Shown: positions 24,168 to 32,313, counted from the first letter of the stretch. The stretch: DNA of 52,882 bases from JAEZRQ01 sp049294415 (GCA_049294415.1 JBAQCS010000047.1:1-52882), one strand, 5' to 3'. The notes: a model not told the origin generated them from the letters alone. A program made the numbers and translations.

Positions 24168-24758
24168 TTAAACTAATAAATTAAAAATCCAGACAACCAC
24201 TGGCCAAATTAAATTAAAACCAAAGAAAGCTAAAACAAAGACTAAAATCATACTCAAACGAGTATCCATGTAAAGTAATTTATTCTTTAATTTATAAGGC
24301 AAAAAGCTAGCTAAAATTTTTGAACCATCAAGCGGTGGAATTGGTATAAGATTAAAAATCATCAAGACTAAATTAATCAAAATAACTTGAGCAATTAACT
24401 CAGCTAAAGGGCTAGTTGGCACAATAAAATGCATCACAATCGCAAATAATACAGCTAAAATCAAGTTACCAACTGGACCAGCTAAAGAAACTAGAGCATC
24501 ACCCCACTTTTTATCACGTAAATTATTAGGATTATAAGGCACTGGCTTGGCCCAACCAAACAAAAATGGAGAGTGCATTATCACCAAAGCTAGAGGAATT
24601 AAAATAGAACCAACCAAATCTAAATGCTTAATAGGATTAAGACTTAAACGACCAGCATTTTTAGCAGTAGGATCACCTAATTGGTTGGCCGCAAAACCGT
24701 GCATATACTCATGAAAAGTAGCAGACATAATCAAGGCCACGACAACAAATAGAAACAT
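24168..24758 (-). CDS. M50-family site-2-type membrane protease
   Basis: Intramembrane zinc metalloprotease, 196 aa with about five to six helices. The HExxH site reads H16-E17-Y-M-H20, and the third ligand is D144 in NLIPIPPLDG. The GDPTAKNAGRLSLNPIKHLD segment after the active site is typical of the YwhC/FtsH-like small M50 group without a PDZ domain. Such enzymes cut membrane anchors of regulators; the substrate is unknown. First gene of a two-gene unit with the kinase-like protein. Promoter at 24789-24817. Confidence 0.9.
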   Translation of the reverse strand: MFLFVVVALIMSATFHEYMHGFAANQLGDPTAKNAGRLSLNPIKHLDLVGSILIPLALVIMHSPFLFGWAKPVPYNPNNLRDKKWGDALVSLAGPVGNLILAVLFAIVMHFIVPTSPLAELIAQVILINLVLMIFNLIPIPPLDGSKILASFLPYKLKNKLLYMDTRLSMILVFVLAFFGFNLIWPVVVWIFNLLV

Positions 24759-24788
24759 AAGGTAAAAATTTATATTAATTATTGATTT

Positions 24789-24817
24789 ATTTTAACACAT
24801 CTTGATTATTTTTTAAA
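24789..24817 (-). promoter_or_regulatory. Promoter of the M50 protease unit
   Basis: The minus strand has extended -10 TGTTAAAAT (24789-24797) and a 4/6 -35 TTTAAA (24812-24817) at 17 bases. It overlaps the divergent rpmB promoter. Confidence 0.55.
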
Positions 24818-24830
24818 ACTCTGTTAGAAT
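24802..24830 (+). promoter_or_regulatory. Promoter of rpmB
   Basis: Plus-strand TTGATT (24802-24807), 17 bases, then TAGAAT (24825-24830) preceded by an extended TGT. The start site is near 24837, 90 bases before rpmB. The leader then shows CCCG (24878-24881) pairing with CGGG (24902-24905) and ACG (24870-24872) pairing with CGT (24906-24908), a possible structured leader. Confidence 0.65.
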
Positions 24831-24926
24831 TAGCTTTGAAATATTAGAAATAAATAGCTATCATTGTTTACGCTAAACCCGTCTTTATTAAACTAGGTAA
24901 GCGGGCGTGATAAATAAACAACAAAT

Positions 24927-25169
24927 ATGGGAAAAACCTGTGATTTATGTGGACGCGGCTCTCAAAAAGGTGCTACTCGTTCCCACTCTAAAATTAAAAC
25001 TTTGAAGAGACAAGACATTAATTTGCAAACTAAGAAGATTGATGACATGAAACTTAAGGTTTGTACTTCATGCTTAAGAACTGCTGCTAAAGAAGTAAAA
25101 GTAAAACTTCCTAAAGCTGAAAGACCATCTTCACTTAAACCAGCTAAATTGAAAAAAGTAGCTAAATAA
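24927..25169 (+). CDS. rpmB: 50S ribosomal protein L28 (bL28)
   Basis: 80-aa large-subunit protein and the only ribosomal gene on the plus strand of the window. It starts GKTCDLCGRGSQKGATRSHS with the L28 zinc-type CxxC, has a second CTSC in the middle, and ends in a lysine-rich AKLKKVAK tail. Monocistronic: own promoter with extended -10, a 90-base leader with a hairpin, and a strong terminator directly after. Confidence 0.94.
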   Translation: MGKTCDLCGRGSQKGATRSHSKIKTLKRQDINLQTKKIDDMKLKVCTSCLRTAAKEVKVKLPKAERPSSLKPAKLKKVAK

Positions 25170-25179
25170 GTATACTCTT

Positions 25180-25212
25180 AAAAACACCTCGCATGAGCGG
25201 GGTGTTTTTTTA
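25180..25212. terminator. Terminator after rpmB, likely bidirectional
   Basis: Stem AACACCTCGC / GCGGGGTGTT with loop ATGA, followed by a run of seven T on the plus strand. The A run on the other side makes it usable for the minus-strand gene ending at 25234. Confidence 0.88.
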
Positions 25213-25233
25213 TTTTCAAAATTATTTTATTAA

Positions 25234-26049
25234 TTATGGTAAGCACTGCTGATAGATATTTTGTACTTTATTATTTTCAATATCAAAATAATAAATAGCT
25301 TTTTGATTTAAAGAAATTAAGTTTTTAATAAAAGTAATAACCCCATTGGTCTCAGTTTGATTATCAGCTGTTGTTTCGTTGCCATCTAAACCAGCTCCAC
25401 AAATATAAGTTTTGGTATCACCTGAAATTAACACTTCCCTAATCTGATTACTTTTGTTAATAAAAAAATCTGAAACGCCTGGTTGAAAATCTGGATTAAG
25501 ACTCAAAATATTAATCATACAATAAGTAGCACCATCTCTAGTAAAAACTTTATTTATTTCAGCTGGAGTATTTATCCATTTTTCTACAGGTCTTTCGACT
25601 CCGGTATTAATATTTTCAGCCATCTTACTATCTTTATCTTGATCACTATCATTAGTCATCACTTGGGGTTCGCTAATTTTAACATGAAAGTCTCCTCCTT
25701 TAATTCTATAGTTTAAATTTATTAAACTAGAAATCAAAGAAAAAGAAAAACTAAGAGCTAATAAAGTAATTATTAAAGCAACTAATCCTTTATGATTACT
25801 TTCTTTTTTGTCTTGAAGCCAAACAAAAATATTTAGACCAATAGAAATAATAGCTAGAGGTAATAAAAATATTTTCCACAGTGTCCATAAAGAATCATGA
25901 ACTTTAACTAACACATCGCATTTTTCAACCACAATCACAATAGCCATCGGTTCAATAAGTACTACTAGTAAACAACCAATTGTTAACAATAAAATTATAA
26001 ACCAAAAATTGGCTAAATACTCATTGATTAAAAGAAGAAATTTTTTCAT
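25234..26049 (-). CDS. Hypothetical membrane protein with extracytoplasmic domain
   Basis: 271 aa, not recognised. Three hydrophobic helices at about 16-41, 57-78 and 88-111, then a roughly 160-residue soluble domain that is acidic, Asn/Asp-rich and carries three cysteines (CMINI, CGAG, QQCLP). With three helices the soluble domain would be on the outside if the N-terminus is in. No family motif seen. It has its own 5' region with a TATAAT about 85 bases upstream and is flanked by terminators, so it is probably a single-gene unit. Confidence 0.65.
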   Translation of the reverse strand: MKKFLLLINEYLANFWFIILLLTIGCLLVVLIEPMAIVIVVEKCDVLVKVHDSLWTLWKIFLLPLAIISIGLNIFVWLQDKKESNHKGLVALIITLLALSFSFSLISSLINLNYRIKGGDFHVKISEPQVMTNDSDQDKDSKMAENINTGVERPVEKWINTPAEINKVFTRDGATYCMINILSLNPDFQPGVSDFFINKSNQIREVLISGDTKTYICGAGLDGNETTADNQTETNGVITFIKNLISLNQKAIYYFDIENNKVQNIYQQCLP

Positions 26050-26154
26050 AAAATAAAAATAATTAAAGACTCAAACCTTTTTGGATATGAGCCTTGAAAA
26101 GCTTCTTTATTTGAATGTTAATTATATTATACAGCAGTAACAGAAAAATTGTAA

Positions 26155-26192
26155 ATAAAAAAGAGGGTAAGCGAACTTATGTTCACCTACCC
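26155..26192 (-). terminator. Terminator after the two small membrane genes
   Basis: On the minus strand a 12-bp stem GGGTAGGTGAAC / GTTCGCTTACCC (two G-U pairs) with loop ATAA is followed by TCTTTTTTATTT. It lies 9 bases after the stop of the 103-aa gene. Confidence 0.88.
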
Positions 26193-26200
26193 CCCCTAAC

Positions 26201-26512
26201 TTATTTTTTTACCGCACTTTTAGCGGCACCCTCTAACCTCTTTATAAAGATCTTGGTGAGCGCTTTAATTAGATGCCAGAAAAAATTAACAAGAAACAGA
26301 ATACAAACGAGAATACCCTGTCCAAGTTTAATCACAAATTTCTTTAACCACGGCCGACTGTCAATCCAAGGACGACCCCACGATGTCGCTGGATTTGGTT
26401 TAGCCCAATCCGGCACTTTACTGGCACTTATAATACCAGAGAGCGGCATGCCAATGGCGGCCAAAATCATAATCAGAGCTCCAATCAGTAAAATCATTAT
26501 TATAAAATCCAT
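26201..26512 (-). CDS. Hypothetical 103-aa membrane protein
   Basis: Two hydrophobic segments (about 3-27 and 63-85) separated by a polar Trp/Pro-rich loop (PDWAKPNPATSWGRPWIDSRPW), with a basic C-terminus. Family unknown. It follows the 116-aa membrane gene by three bases and is presumably translated with it from the perfect promoter at 26904-26932, so the two products may form a small membrane complex. Confidence 0.6.
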   Translation of the reverse strand: MDFIIMILLIGALIMILAAIGMPLSGIISASKVPDWAKPNPATSWGRPWIDSRPWLKKFVIKLGQGILVCILFLVNFFWHLIKALTKIFIKRLEGAAKSAVKK

Positions 26513-26515
26513 TTG

Positions 26516-26866
26516 CTAAAATGTTTTTACAAGGTTTCTAAAACTTTTTATAAGGCTCAACAGAAATAATATGATAGCAATAATAACAGCTACCCAATGA
26601 TAGTTCTGAAAAGTAAAAGCACTTAAGAACAAAACGAAAAAGTTTAACAAAGTGCTCATTGTGACAACCAGAAAGAATAGACCATTAAAGGCAAAGCTTT
26701 CTTCTTTGGCGGAGTAATTAATTTTACTAACGATGTAGGTCAGTAAAAAAAATAATGAAGTAACGGACAGACAAAGCATAGCCCTGTCAGTTCTAAAACA
26801 TTCTGCAATCATAAATAATGCAAAAGGTATAAAACTTAAAGCGAGCAAAAGATACTTTTTTTTCAT
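26516..26866 (-). CDS. Hypothetical 116-aa four-helix membrane protein
   Basis: A compact hydrophobic protein with about four helices (near 5-20, 28-47, 58-82 and 88-108) and a basic C-terminus (IKSFRNLVKTF). Not recognised. It is the first gene behind a perfect TTGACA-17-TATAAT promoter, a strength otherwise seen in this window only for the alpha operon. The next gene starts three bases downstream. Confidence 0.62.
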   Translation of the reverse strand: MKKKYLLLALSFIPFALFMIAECFRTDRAMLCLSVTSLFFLLTYIVSKINYSAKEESFAFNGLFFLVVTMSTLLNFFVLFLSAFTFQNYHWVAVIIAIILFLLSLIKSFRNLVKTF

Positions 26867-26903
26867 GATTTATATAGGTTTTTAAAGTTCGTACTATGTC
26901 AAC

Positions 26904-26932
26904 ATTATAACAAATATTCACTATTTTGTCAA
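26904..26932 (-). promoter_or_regulatory. Perfect consensus promoter of the two small membrane genes
   Basis: Minus-strand TTGACA (26927-26932), exactly 17 bases, then TATAAT (26904-26909), also preceded by TGT (extended -10). The leader is about 30 nt. The -35 element overlaps the 3' end of comEC. Confidence 0.85.
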
Positions 26933-28344
26933 TGTTTAAGTCTTTTTCTTAACAATAAATAGACTAATATTAAAGAAATAAAGTAAATTATCACTACTTG
27001 CCAAGATACTTCTAAATTGAGGCAGGCTCGGGGCCACGTAGCCAGGAAATTCCCAGCTAAAACAACATAATGAAGCATAAAATAGGCTGGCGCAAACCAT
27101 AACACCTGTAAAGTTGGCCATAAAACAGCTAAACCAGTAGCAATCAGTAAAGCTGGCAATAGCCAAGCAAAAATCCAAACTACTACTAGGTTAGCTAGTG
27201 GTGCGATTACTGAAAAAGTTCCAAAGTTATAAGCAGAAATTGGCCAAGTTAAAAATTGAGAAGCAACTGTCATAATTAAAATACCTTTCACTTCCCCGCG
27301 ACCAAAGATTTTTTCGCCTAACGGACAAAAATAAATTAAAGCTATCATCGCTAGAAATGATAATTGAAATCCTAAATCATCTCGCAGCAAAAAAGGATTA
27401 GCAATTAACATAAGCGAGGCCGCAAAAACTAGCAATCTGCCACCAGCATCACGTCGACCATTCTTCTCTCCCCACAAAGCTAAAGTACTCATCACCGCTG
27501 ACCGCAAAGCTGATGATTGCAGTCCTGTTAAAATAGTATAAAGCCACAAGAAAATTATCACGGGATAAAAAGACCGGCGGCGACTTACACCTAGTGCTAA
27601 TAAAAAGTCATATGCTAAAACTGACAGTAGTGTTAAATGTGATCCAGAAATAGCAATAACATGACTTAAGCCACAGCAAGAAAAAGAGGCCTTCTCTTCT
27701 TTGTCTAATGTACCCTTATAACCAAGTAGTAAGGCATTGGCTAATCCGGCCTCCGGTTCAGGAATAGCGCGATTAATTGTGTAATAAGCTTTGGCTTTAA
27801 CGCGTAGTAAAAAAGAATAAAAATTATTAACCACGCCAATATTTTTTACTTTCGGAAAAGACATAGTGGAATAAATATCGTAACGAGCTAAATATCTATC
27901 ATAACGAAACTCAGAAAAGTTTTTAGGTGACTCTAAATTACCAGATAACTCCAACAACGCACCATATTTATATTCCGGATATTTTGGCAGTACTACTAAG
28001 ACTAAACCAGACACTTTTTGATTGTTTAAATAATAAGCTTTAAAAGATAAGCGCTGTGAAGAACCGCCAGGATCAATTTCTTCAATAACCTGACCACGTA
28101 AAATTACTTTTTGTTCATTATATTTTATTAAACTTTCAGCTTGTGATTTAGTTTGATAAACTTCATAACGCCACATCGCTAAACCAGCAAAGATAATTAA
28201 AATTAAAACTTGTTTATGATAACGAGGGCCCCAAATTAAGATTAAAAAAGATAACACTAACAACCACGGCGATAATTGCCATGAAGCTAAAGCGAAACCG
28301 CTTAACAGTCCTAAATTGGCGAATAAAAAAAGTGAAGCTAACAT
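26929..28344 (-). CDS. comEC: ComEC/Rec2-type DNA uptake channel, short form
   Basis: Inner-membrane channel for single-stranded DNA uptake in natural competence. The 471 residues contain the N-terminal DUF4131-like region, then the Competence domain with SHVIAISGSHLTLLS and LRSAVMSTLALWGEKNGRRDAGGRLL, FLLRDDLGFQLSFLAMIALIYF and about ten helices. The C-terminal metallo-beta-lactamase domain of full-length ComEC (about 700-800 aa) is absent, a common form in CPR. It lies 36 bases after prfB and probably shares its transcript. Confidence 0.88.
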   Translation of the reverse strand: MLASLFLFANLGLLSGFALASWQLSPWLLVLSFLILIWGPRYHKQVLILIIFAGLAMWRYEVYQTKSQAESLIKYNEQKVILRGQVIEEIDPGGSSQRLSFKAYYLNNQKVSGLVLVVLPKYPEYKYGALLELSGNLESPKNFSEFRYDRYLARYDIYSTMSFPKVKNIGVVNNFYSFLLRVKAKAYYTINRAIPEPEAGLANALLLGYKGTLDKEEKASFSCCGLSHVIAISGSHLTLLSVLAYDFLLALGVSRRRSFYPVIIFLWLYTILTGLQSSALRSAVMSTLALWGEKNGRRDAGGRLLVFAASLMLIANPFLLRDDLGFQLSFLAMIALIYFCPLGEKIFGRGEVKGILIMTVASQFLTWPISAYNFGTFSVIAPLANLVVVWIFAWLLPALLIATGLAVLWPTLQVLWFAPAYFMLHYVVLAGNFLATWPRACLNLEVSWQVVIIYFISLILVYLLLRKRLKH

Positions 28345-28380
28345 ATAACTTCACTTTAACAAATAGGTGATGAATTTTTC

Positions 28381-29487
28381 TTAAAGTTTTTCTTGGCCTT
28401 TTTTATAACGTAAATAATCTTCCATAAATGGTTTAAGTTCACCGTCAAAAACAGCTGTAACATCTGAGGTTTCGTGATTAGTGCGATGATCTTTCACCAT
28501 TTGATAAGGTTGTAAGACATAAGATCTAATTTGTCTGCCCCAAGCAGCCATTTGCACTACACCCTTAATCTTTTGAACTTCACCCGCTCGCTCAGCTAAG
28601 GCTAATTGATATAACTTAGCTGATAAAATACGCATAGCAATCTCTCTGTTTTGATGTTGTGAGCGCTCAGTTTGGCATGCTACCACAGTTCCAGTTGGTA
28701 TATGGGTAATTCTAATAGCTGATTCTGTTTTATTAACATTCTGACCACCAGGACCACTTGAGCGATAAACATCCACGCGTAAATCTTCATCTTTAATTTC
28801 TACGCCCGCTCCTTCTGGTAATTCTGGAATTACTTCAACTAGTGCAAAAGATGTTTGACGTAAACTCTCACCATCAAAAGGAGAAATACGAACTAAACGA
28901 TGAACACCGTTTTCACTTTGTAAAAAGCCATAGGCAAAAGCACCGGAGACTCGCATTAATACACTTTTAATACCAGCTTCATTAGCCACCGTGCGCTCTA
29001 GCACTTCAACTTGCCAACCTTGTTTTTCAAAGAAACGTAAATACATACGTTCCAACATTTGTGTAAAGTCTTGAGCGTCTACTCCGCCAGTTCCTGAATG
29101 AATTGATAAAATAGCTGGACCGTTATCATATTCACCAGATAACAAAGAATAAAATTCTAAATCTTTAAATTCATTTTGTAATTCCGTAATTTTAGTTTCA
29201 AGTTCAGTAATAAGTTCTGCTTCTTTTTCTTGTTCGGCTAATGATAAGAAATTTTTAGTTTCCTCTAAATCATTCTTCATTTTATCAAAAGGTGCTATTA
29301 CATTTACTAGTCTTTCTGTTTCTTGACCAACTACCACTGCTTTTTCTCTATCATTCCAAAAATCAGGCTCAGCTTGTTGCTTGCGATATTTCTCAATCAA
29401 GGCTCTCTTGCTAGTCAAATCTAAAACGCTCTCCAATTCTTGGAGTTTTGTTTCTAGTTCTTCAATTATTTTTTGTGGGTTGTCCAT
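28381..29487 (-). CDS. prfB: Peptide chain release factor 2
   Basis: Class I release factor for UAA and UGA stop codons. The 368 residues contain the recognition tripeptide SPF (202-204) and the catalytic GGQ (247-249) in SSGPGGQNVNKTES. Unlike E. coli and many bacteria, no programmed +1 frameshift is present: the N-terminus runs in one frame from the ATG at 29485-29487. RF2, along with UGA stops elsewhere in the window, shows UGA is not reassigned here. The gene appears leaderless (see promoter). Confidence 0.95.
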   Translation of the reverse strand: MDNPQKIIEELETKLQELESVLDLTSKRALIEKYRKQQAEPDFWNDREKAVVVGQETERLVNVIAPFDKMKNDLEETKNFLSLAEQEKEAELITELETKITELQNEFKDLEFYSLLSGEYDNGPAILSIHSGTGGVDAQDFTQMLERMYLRFFEKQGWQVEVLERTVANEAGIKSVLMRVSGAFAYGFLQSENGVHRLVRISPFDGESLRQTSFALVEVIPELPEGAGVEIKDEDLRVDVYRSSGPGGQNVNKTESAIRITHIPTGTVVACQTERSQHQNREIAMRILSAKLYQLALAERAGEVQKIKGVVQMAAWGRQIRSYVLQPYQMVKDHRTNHETSDVTAVFDGELKPFMEDYLRYKKGQEKL

Positions 29488-29493
29488 AAATAA

Positions 29494-29502
29494 ATTATAT
29501 CA
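29494..29502 (-). promoter_or_regulatory. Extended -10 promoter of prfB; probable leaderless mRNA
   Basis: Minus-strand TGATATAAT ends exactly six bases before the prfB ATG, so transcription should begin on or next to the start codon. The -35 is weak. Confidence 0.6.
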
Positions 29503-29532
29503 GAATCTCACTATTGTAACCATAACATAAAA

Positions 29533-29566
29533 TAAAAAAGGAAGCCCGTTGTGAGACTTCCTTAAG
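29533..29566 (-). terminator. Terminator of the 150-aa membrane gene
   Basis: On the minus strand AAGGAAGTC pairs with GGCTTCCTT (one T-G pair) around an eight- to nine-base loop, followed by six T. It separates the gene at 29594-30046 from prfB. Confidence 0.82.
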
Positions 29567-29593
29567 AACTTAAAAGCAATCAATTTAGCTATT

Positions 29594-30046
29594 TTAAGCC
29601 AATCGTAATCTTCTTAAAGTAAAAAAGATTTCACGAAAAGATTTTATTAGTAAACCAGTCGCTAATACTGCGGCATAAATAATAACAGTAACGATACCTA
29701 AGTTGTATTTTTCTAATAATTCCAACAATATGCCTACTTCCGATGCTTCCAGTGCCATAACAAAAACAATTGTTACAGCTGGTGATACAAGAAATAAAAA
29801 AGACAACCTGGTAAACCTATCTTGTGATTTTTTACCCAACGCAACCAAATAAACTTGGTAAATCAGTACCAGGCCCAATAATGACGTCATGCTATACAGC
29901 ATAGTTGAGCAAATTGTGTCCTGTATTTCATCAGATAGCTCAAATAAAGTAGCTATTAATAAAGCGATGACCAATGCAACAAGTACCGAGGATACTATTA
30001 TAAAAATACGACCCAGTACATACGAAAAACTAACTTTTTTTGTCAT
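29594..30046 (-). CDS. Hypothetical 150-aa four-helix membrane protein
   Basis: Hydrophobic helices near 12-34, 47-70, 82-100 and 117-135, a short basic N-terminus, and an Arg-rich C-terminus (FFTLRRLRLA) that is likely cytoplasmic. No cysteine pattern or known motif. Single-gene unit with its own terminator; the 165 bases upstream, to the alpha-operon terminator, show no gene and no convincing promoter. Function unknown; listed for its clean ORF and terminator. Confidence 0.62.
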   Translation of the reverse strand: MTKKVSFSYVLGRIFIIVSSVLVALVIALLIATLFELSDEIQDTICSTMLYSMTSLLGLVLIYQVYLVALGKKSQDRFTRLSFLFLVSPAVTIVFVMALEASEVGILLELLEKYNLGIVTVIIYAAVLATGLLIKSFREIFFTLRRLRLA

Positions 30047-30212
30047 TGTGTGAATTTTTAGATTAATGTTATTTGATTAATTACAAAACCTACCATCTGC
30101 GAACTGACTGATTTAGATAAACTTAGTAATTAACCAAATATAATCTTATTTTTAAAGTTCTAATTACTCGAGCTAATTGTAACATTTTTACTTAAAAATG
30201 TCAATAAATACA

Positions 30213-30240
30213 AAAAATCCCCCGTAGTGGAGGATTCTTT
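30213..30240 (-). terminator. Terminator of the alpha/rplM-rpsI operon
   Basis: On the minus strand AATCCTCC pairs with GGGGGATT (one T-G pair) around ACTAC, followed by six T. It lies 24 bases after the rpsI stop. Confidence 0.87.
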
Positions 30241-30263
30241 GATATATTTTGCAAAATTGTTGT

Positions 30264-30746
30264 TTAACGCTTGGACCATTGTGGTGATTTTCTAGCACCT
30301 TTAAGACCAGGTTTCTTTCTTTCTTTAGCTCTAGGATCACGAGTTAAGAAGCCATTTACTTTCAAAGCTTCACGTGATTCTGGGTCAAGGGCTAACATAA
30401 CGCGAGCAACACCGTGTCTCATCGCTTCAACTTGGCCGATAGTTCCGCCGCCTTTAACGATAATTGAGATATTAACATCACGAGTATGACCAGTAGCCTT
30501 CATAGGCTGAGTAATAACTGAAGCTAAATCAGCACCAACATATTTAGTAGCTTTAACACCATTAACAATCACTGCTCCTTTAGCACCTTCAGTATAAAGG
30601 CGAACTTGAGCAACGGAAGTCTTACGGCGACCAGTAGCTTTAAGATATTTACCAGTAAATTCAACACTTTCAGCTTTATCAGTTTTTTCAACTTTTTCAG
30701 CTTCTGGTTTAATTTCCTTTTCTTTAACGGTTTTTTTCTCGGACAT
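30264..30746 (-). CDS. rpsI: 30S ribosomal protein S9 (uS9) with charged N-terminal extension
   Basis: 30S head protein whose C-terminal Arg contacts P-site tRNA. I start at the ATG at 30744-30746 (160 aa); the open frame upstream has only a TTG. Residues 1-33 are a Lys/Glu-rich extension (EKKTVKEKEIKPEAEKVEK-like), then the core GRRKTSVAQVRLY, and the standard end SPQWSKR with the tRNA-contacting SKR. Partner gene rplM starts 23 bases upstream, a usual pairing, here joined to the alpha operon. Confidence 0.95.
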   Translation of the reverse strand: MSEKKTVKEKEIKPEAEKVEKTDKAESVEFTGKYLKATGRRKTSVAQVRLYTEGAKGAVIVNGVKATKYVGADLASVITQPMKATGHTRDVNISIIVKGGGTIGQVEAMRHGVARVMLALDPESREALKVNGFLTRDPRAKERKKPGLKGARKSPQWSKR

Positions 30747-30769
30747 AAAATTTATTGAATTATTCAAAG

Positions 30770-31126
30770 TTATTTCACGCTTAAACGTTTCATCATGTCA
30801 TTTCTAAGCCTGTTAGGTGGTAACATTTGCTTAACAGCACGATGTAAAACTTCAGCTGGATTATTAGAGAAGACTTCCGACATTTTTTTAGTCTTCAAAC
30901 CGCCGATATAACCCGAAAATGAAAAATAATTTTTCTGTTCAAATTTGCGGCCGGTGAATTTCACCTTTTCAATATTAGAAACTTCCACGATATCGCCCAA
31001 ATCTAAATGCGGCTGATATTCTGGCTTAGTTTTGCCACGAAGAATCATAGCGATTTGACTAGCCATACGGCCGATAGACTGATCGGTAGCATCTATTTTA
31101 ATCAATTTTCTTTCGATGTTTTTCAT
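30770..31126 (-). CDS. rplM: 50S ribosomal protein L13 (uL13)
   Basis: Early 50S assembly protein. The 118 residues are shorter than the usual 142 but hold the core: KIDATDQSIGRMASQIAMILRGK, GDIVEVSNIEKVKFTGRKF and the end of MLPPNRLRNDMMKRLSVK. The shortening is at the C-terminus. It pairs with rpsI downstream. Confidence 0.95.
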   Translation of the reverse strand: MKNIERKLIKIDATDQSIGRMASQIAMILRGKTKPEYQPHLDLGDIVEVSNIEKVKFTGRKFEQKNYFSFSGYIGGLKTKKMSEVFSNNPAEVLHRAVKQMLPPNRLRNDMMKRLSVK

Positions 31127-31146
31127 AAATCAAACTAATTATTTAA

Positions 31147-31497
31147 CTAAACCAATTCAATTTGAACCATTTCCGCACCATCACCCTGACGAGTACCTAG
31201 TTTAATAGTTCTAGTGTAACCACCATTGCGTTCTTTGTAGCGGATGCTCAATACTTCCATTGCCTTTAAAACGGCATTCTTTTGTAATAAGACTTCTAAA
31301 AGAGAGCGACGAGCATTTAAATCACCAACTTTAGAAATAGTGATTAACTTCTCTACTAAAGGACGAACAGCTGCAGCCTTAGCTCTAGTTGTTTTAACCT
31401 TTTCGTAAAGCATGATGCTAGACGCTAAATTGCGTAACATCAACTCACGTGGACCCTTTTTGCGGTCTAAGATTTTATTTTTATTTCTGTGTCTCAT
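31147..31497 (-). CDS. rplQ: 50S ribosomal protein L17 (bL17)
   Basis: Exit-tunnel-side 50S protein. The 116 residues start MRHRNKNKILDRKKGPRELMLRNLASSIMLYEKVKTT in the family pattern and end with RNGGYTRTIKLGTRQGDGAEM. Normal length. It follows rpoA by 24 bases as in most bacteria. Confidence 0.96.
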   Translation of the reverse strand: MRHRNKNKILDRKKGPRELMLRNLASSIMLYEKVKTTRAKAAAVRPLVEKLITISKVGDLNARRSLLEVLLQKNAVLKAMEVLSIRYKERNGGYTRTIKLGTRQGDGAEMVQIELV

Positions 31498-31521
31498 ATG
31501 AATCGTCTAAATCTTTATTAT

Positions 31522-32313
31522 TTATTTTTTGGCTTTTTTCTTAGCTGGTTTTGGCTCTTCAGCAATTTCTTCTGCTTCTTCAACTACCACTTCCTCTACA
31601 ACACTTTCAGCCGGGGCAGGCTCCGAGATATTGTTGGATAGTAAAGCTGAGAATTGATCAACCAAAATTTTCACTGATTGTTCAAAAGCATCTTGTAAAG
31701 TAATAGTACCATCGGTCTTAACATTCAAAACTAATTTATCCCAGTTAGTCATTTTACCAACACGAGTATTCTCAACGTCGATACTAACATTTAAAATTGG
31801 GGAGAAAATAGAATCGATTTCAATATAACCGATTTCATTATCGCGTTTGCCACTCTCTGACATTTTGTAACCGCGACCTTCTTTCACACTTATTTCCATT
31901 TCTAAAGAAGCATTATTATCAGTTAGAGTAGCAAATACTAATTCTGGATTACTGATTTCAACGTCACTATTCTTATCGATATTAGCAGCTGTCACTTGTC
32001 CAGCGCCTTTAGCTTTAAGAGTTAAAGTAACTTCTTCCTCAGTATACATCTTAACGCGTAACTGTTTTAAATTTAAAATTACTTCCAACATGTCTTCTTT
32101 TACGCCTGGCAAAGCCATGAATTCATGACTAACACCTTTAATTTTAACACCAATAACAGCTGCTCCAGGTAAAGAGGATAATAAAACACGACGCAATGAA
32201 TTGCCTAATGTCATTCCGTAACCTGGGTATAAAGGCTCCACGATAATCTGACCTTCGTTTGGAGTGTTACCCGCTTTAAAATCTATTTTTTTAGGTAAAG
32301 CGATGTTTTGCAT
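31522..32313 (-). CDS. rpoA: RNA polymerase alpha subunit lacking the C-terminal domain
   Basis: Scaffold subunit for RNA polymerase assembly. I start at the ATG at 32311-32313 (263 aa, MQNIALPKKIDFKAG). The N-terminal dimerisation domain is complete: GQIIVEPLYPGYGMTLGNSLRRVLLSS through LQDAFEQSVKILVDQFSALL (about 1-225). The helix-hairpin-helix alpha-CTD (normally about 80 residues, binding UP elements and activators) is missing. The last 38 residues are a Glu/Val-rich stretch ending KPAKKKAKK. Only 24 bases separate the stop from rplQ, so no hidden domain exists. Transcription activation through alpha-CTD should be absent. Confidence 0.95.
   Translation of the reverse strand: MQNIALPKKIDFKAGNTPNEGQIIVEPLYPGYGMTLGNSLRRVLLSSLPGAAVIGVKIKGVSHEFMALPGVKEDMLEVILNLKQLRVKMYTEEEVTLTLKAKGAGQVTAANIDKNSDVEISNPELVFATLTDNNASLEMEISVKEGRGYKMSESGKRDNEIGYIEIDSIFSPILNVSIDVENTRVGKMTNWDKLVLNVKTDGTITLQDAFEQSVKILVDQFSALLSNNISEPAPAESVVEEVVVEEAEEIAEEPKPAKKKAKK

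Noticed and set aside
26050..26154. Imperfect hairpin upstream of the 271-aa gene as a riboswitch
   Set aside because: GGCTCA/TGAGTC pairs on the minus strand, but the inner part is irregular and no alternative fold is visible, so the evidence is too thin.
30047..30212. Gene or RNA in the 165-base gap before the alpha-operon terminator
   Set aside because: No ORF of note, no clear promoter and no convincing fold were found.
31498..31521. Hidden or frameshifted alpha-CTD after rpoA
   Set aside because: Only 24 bases lie before rplQ and none of the frames continues into CTD-like sequence.
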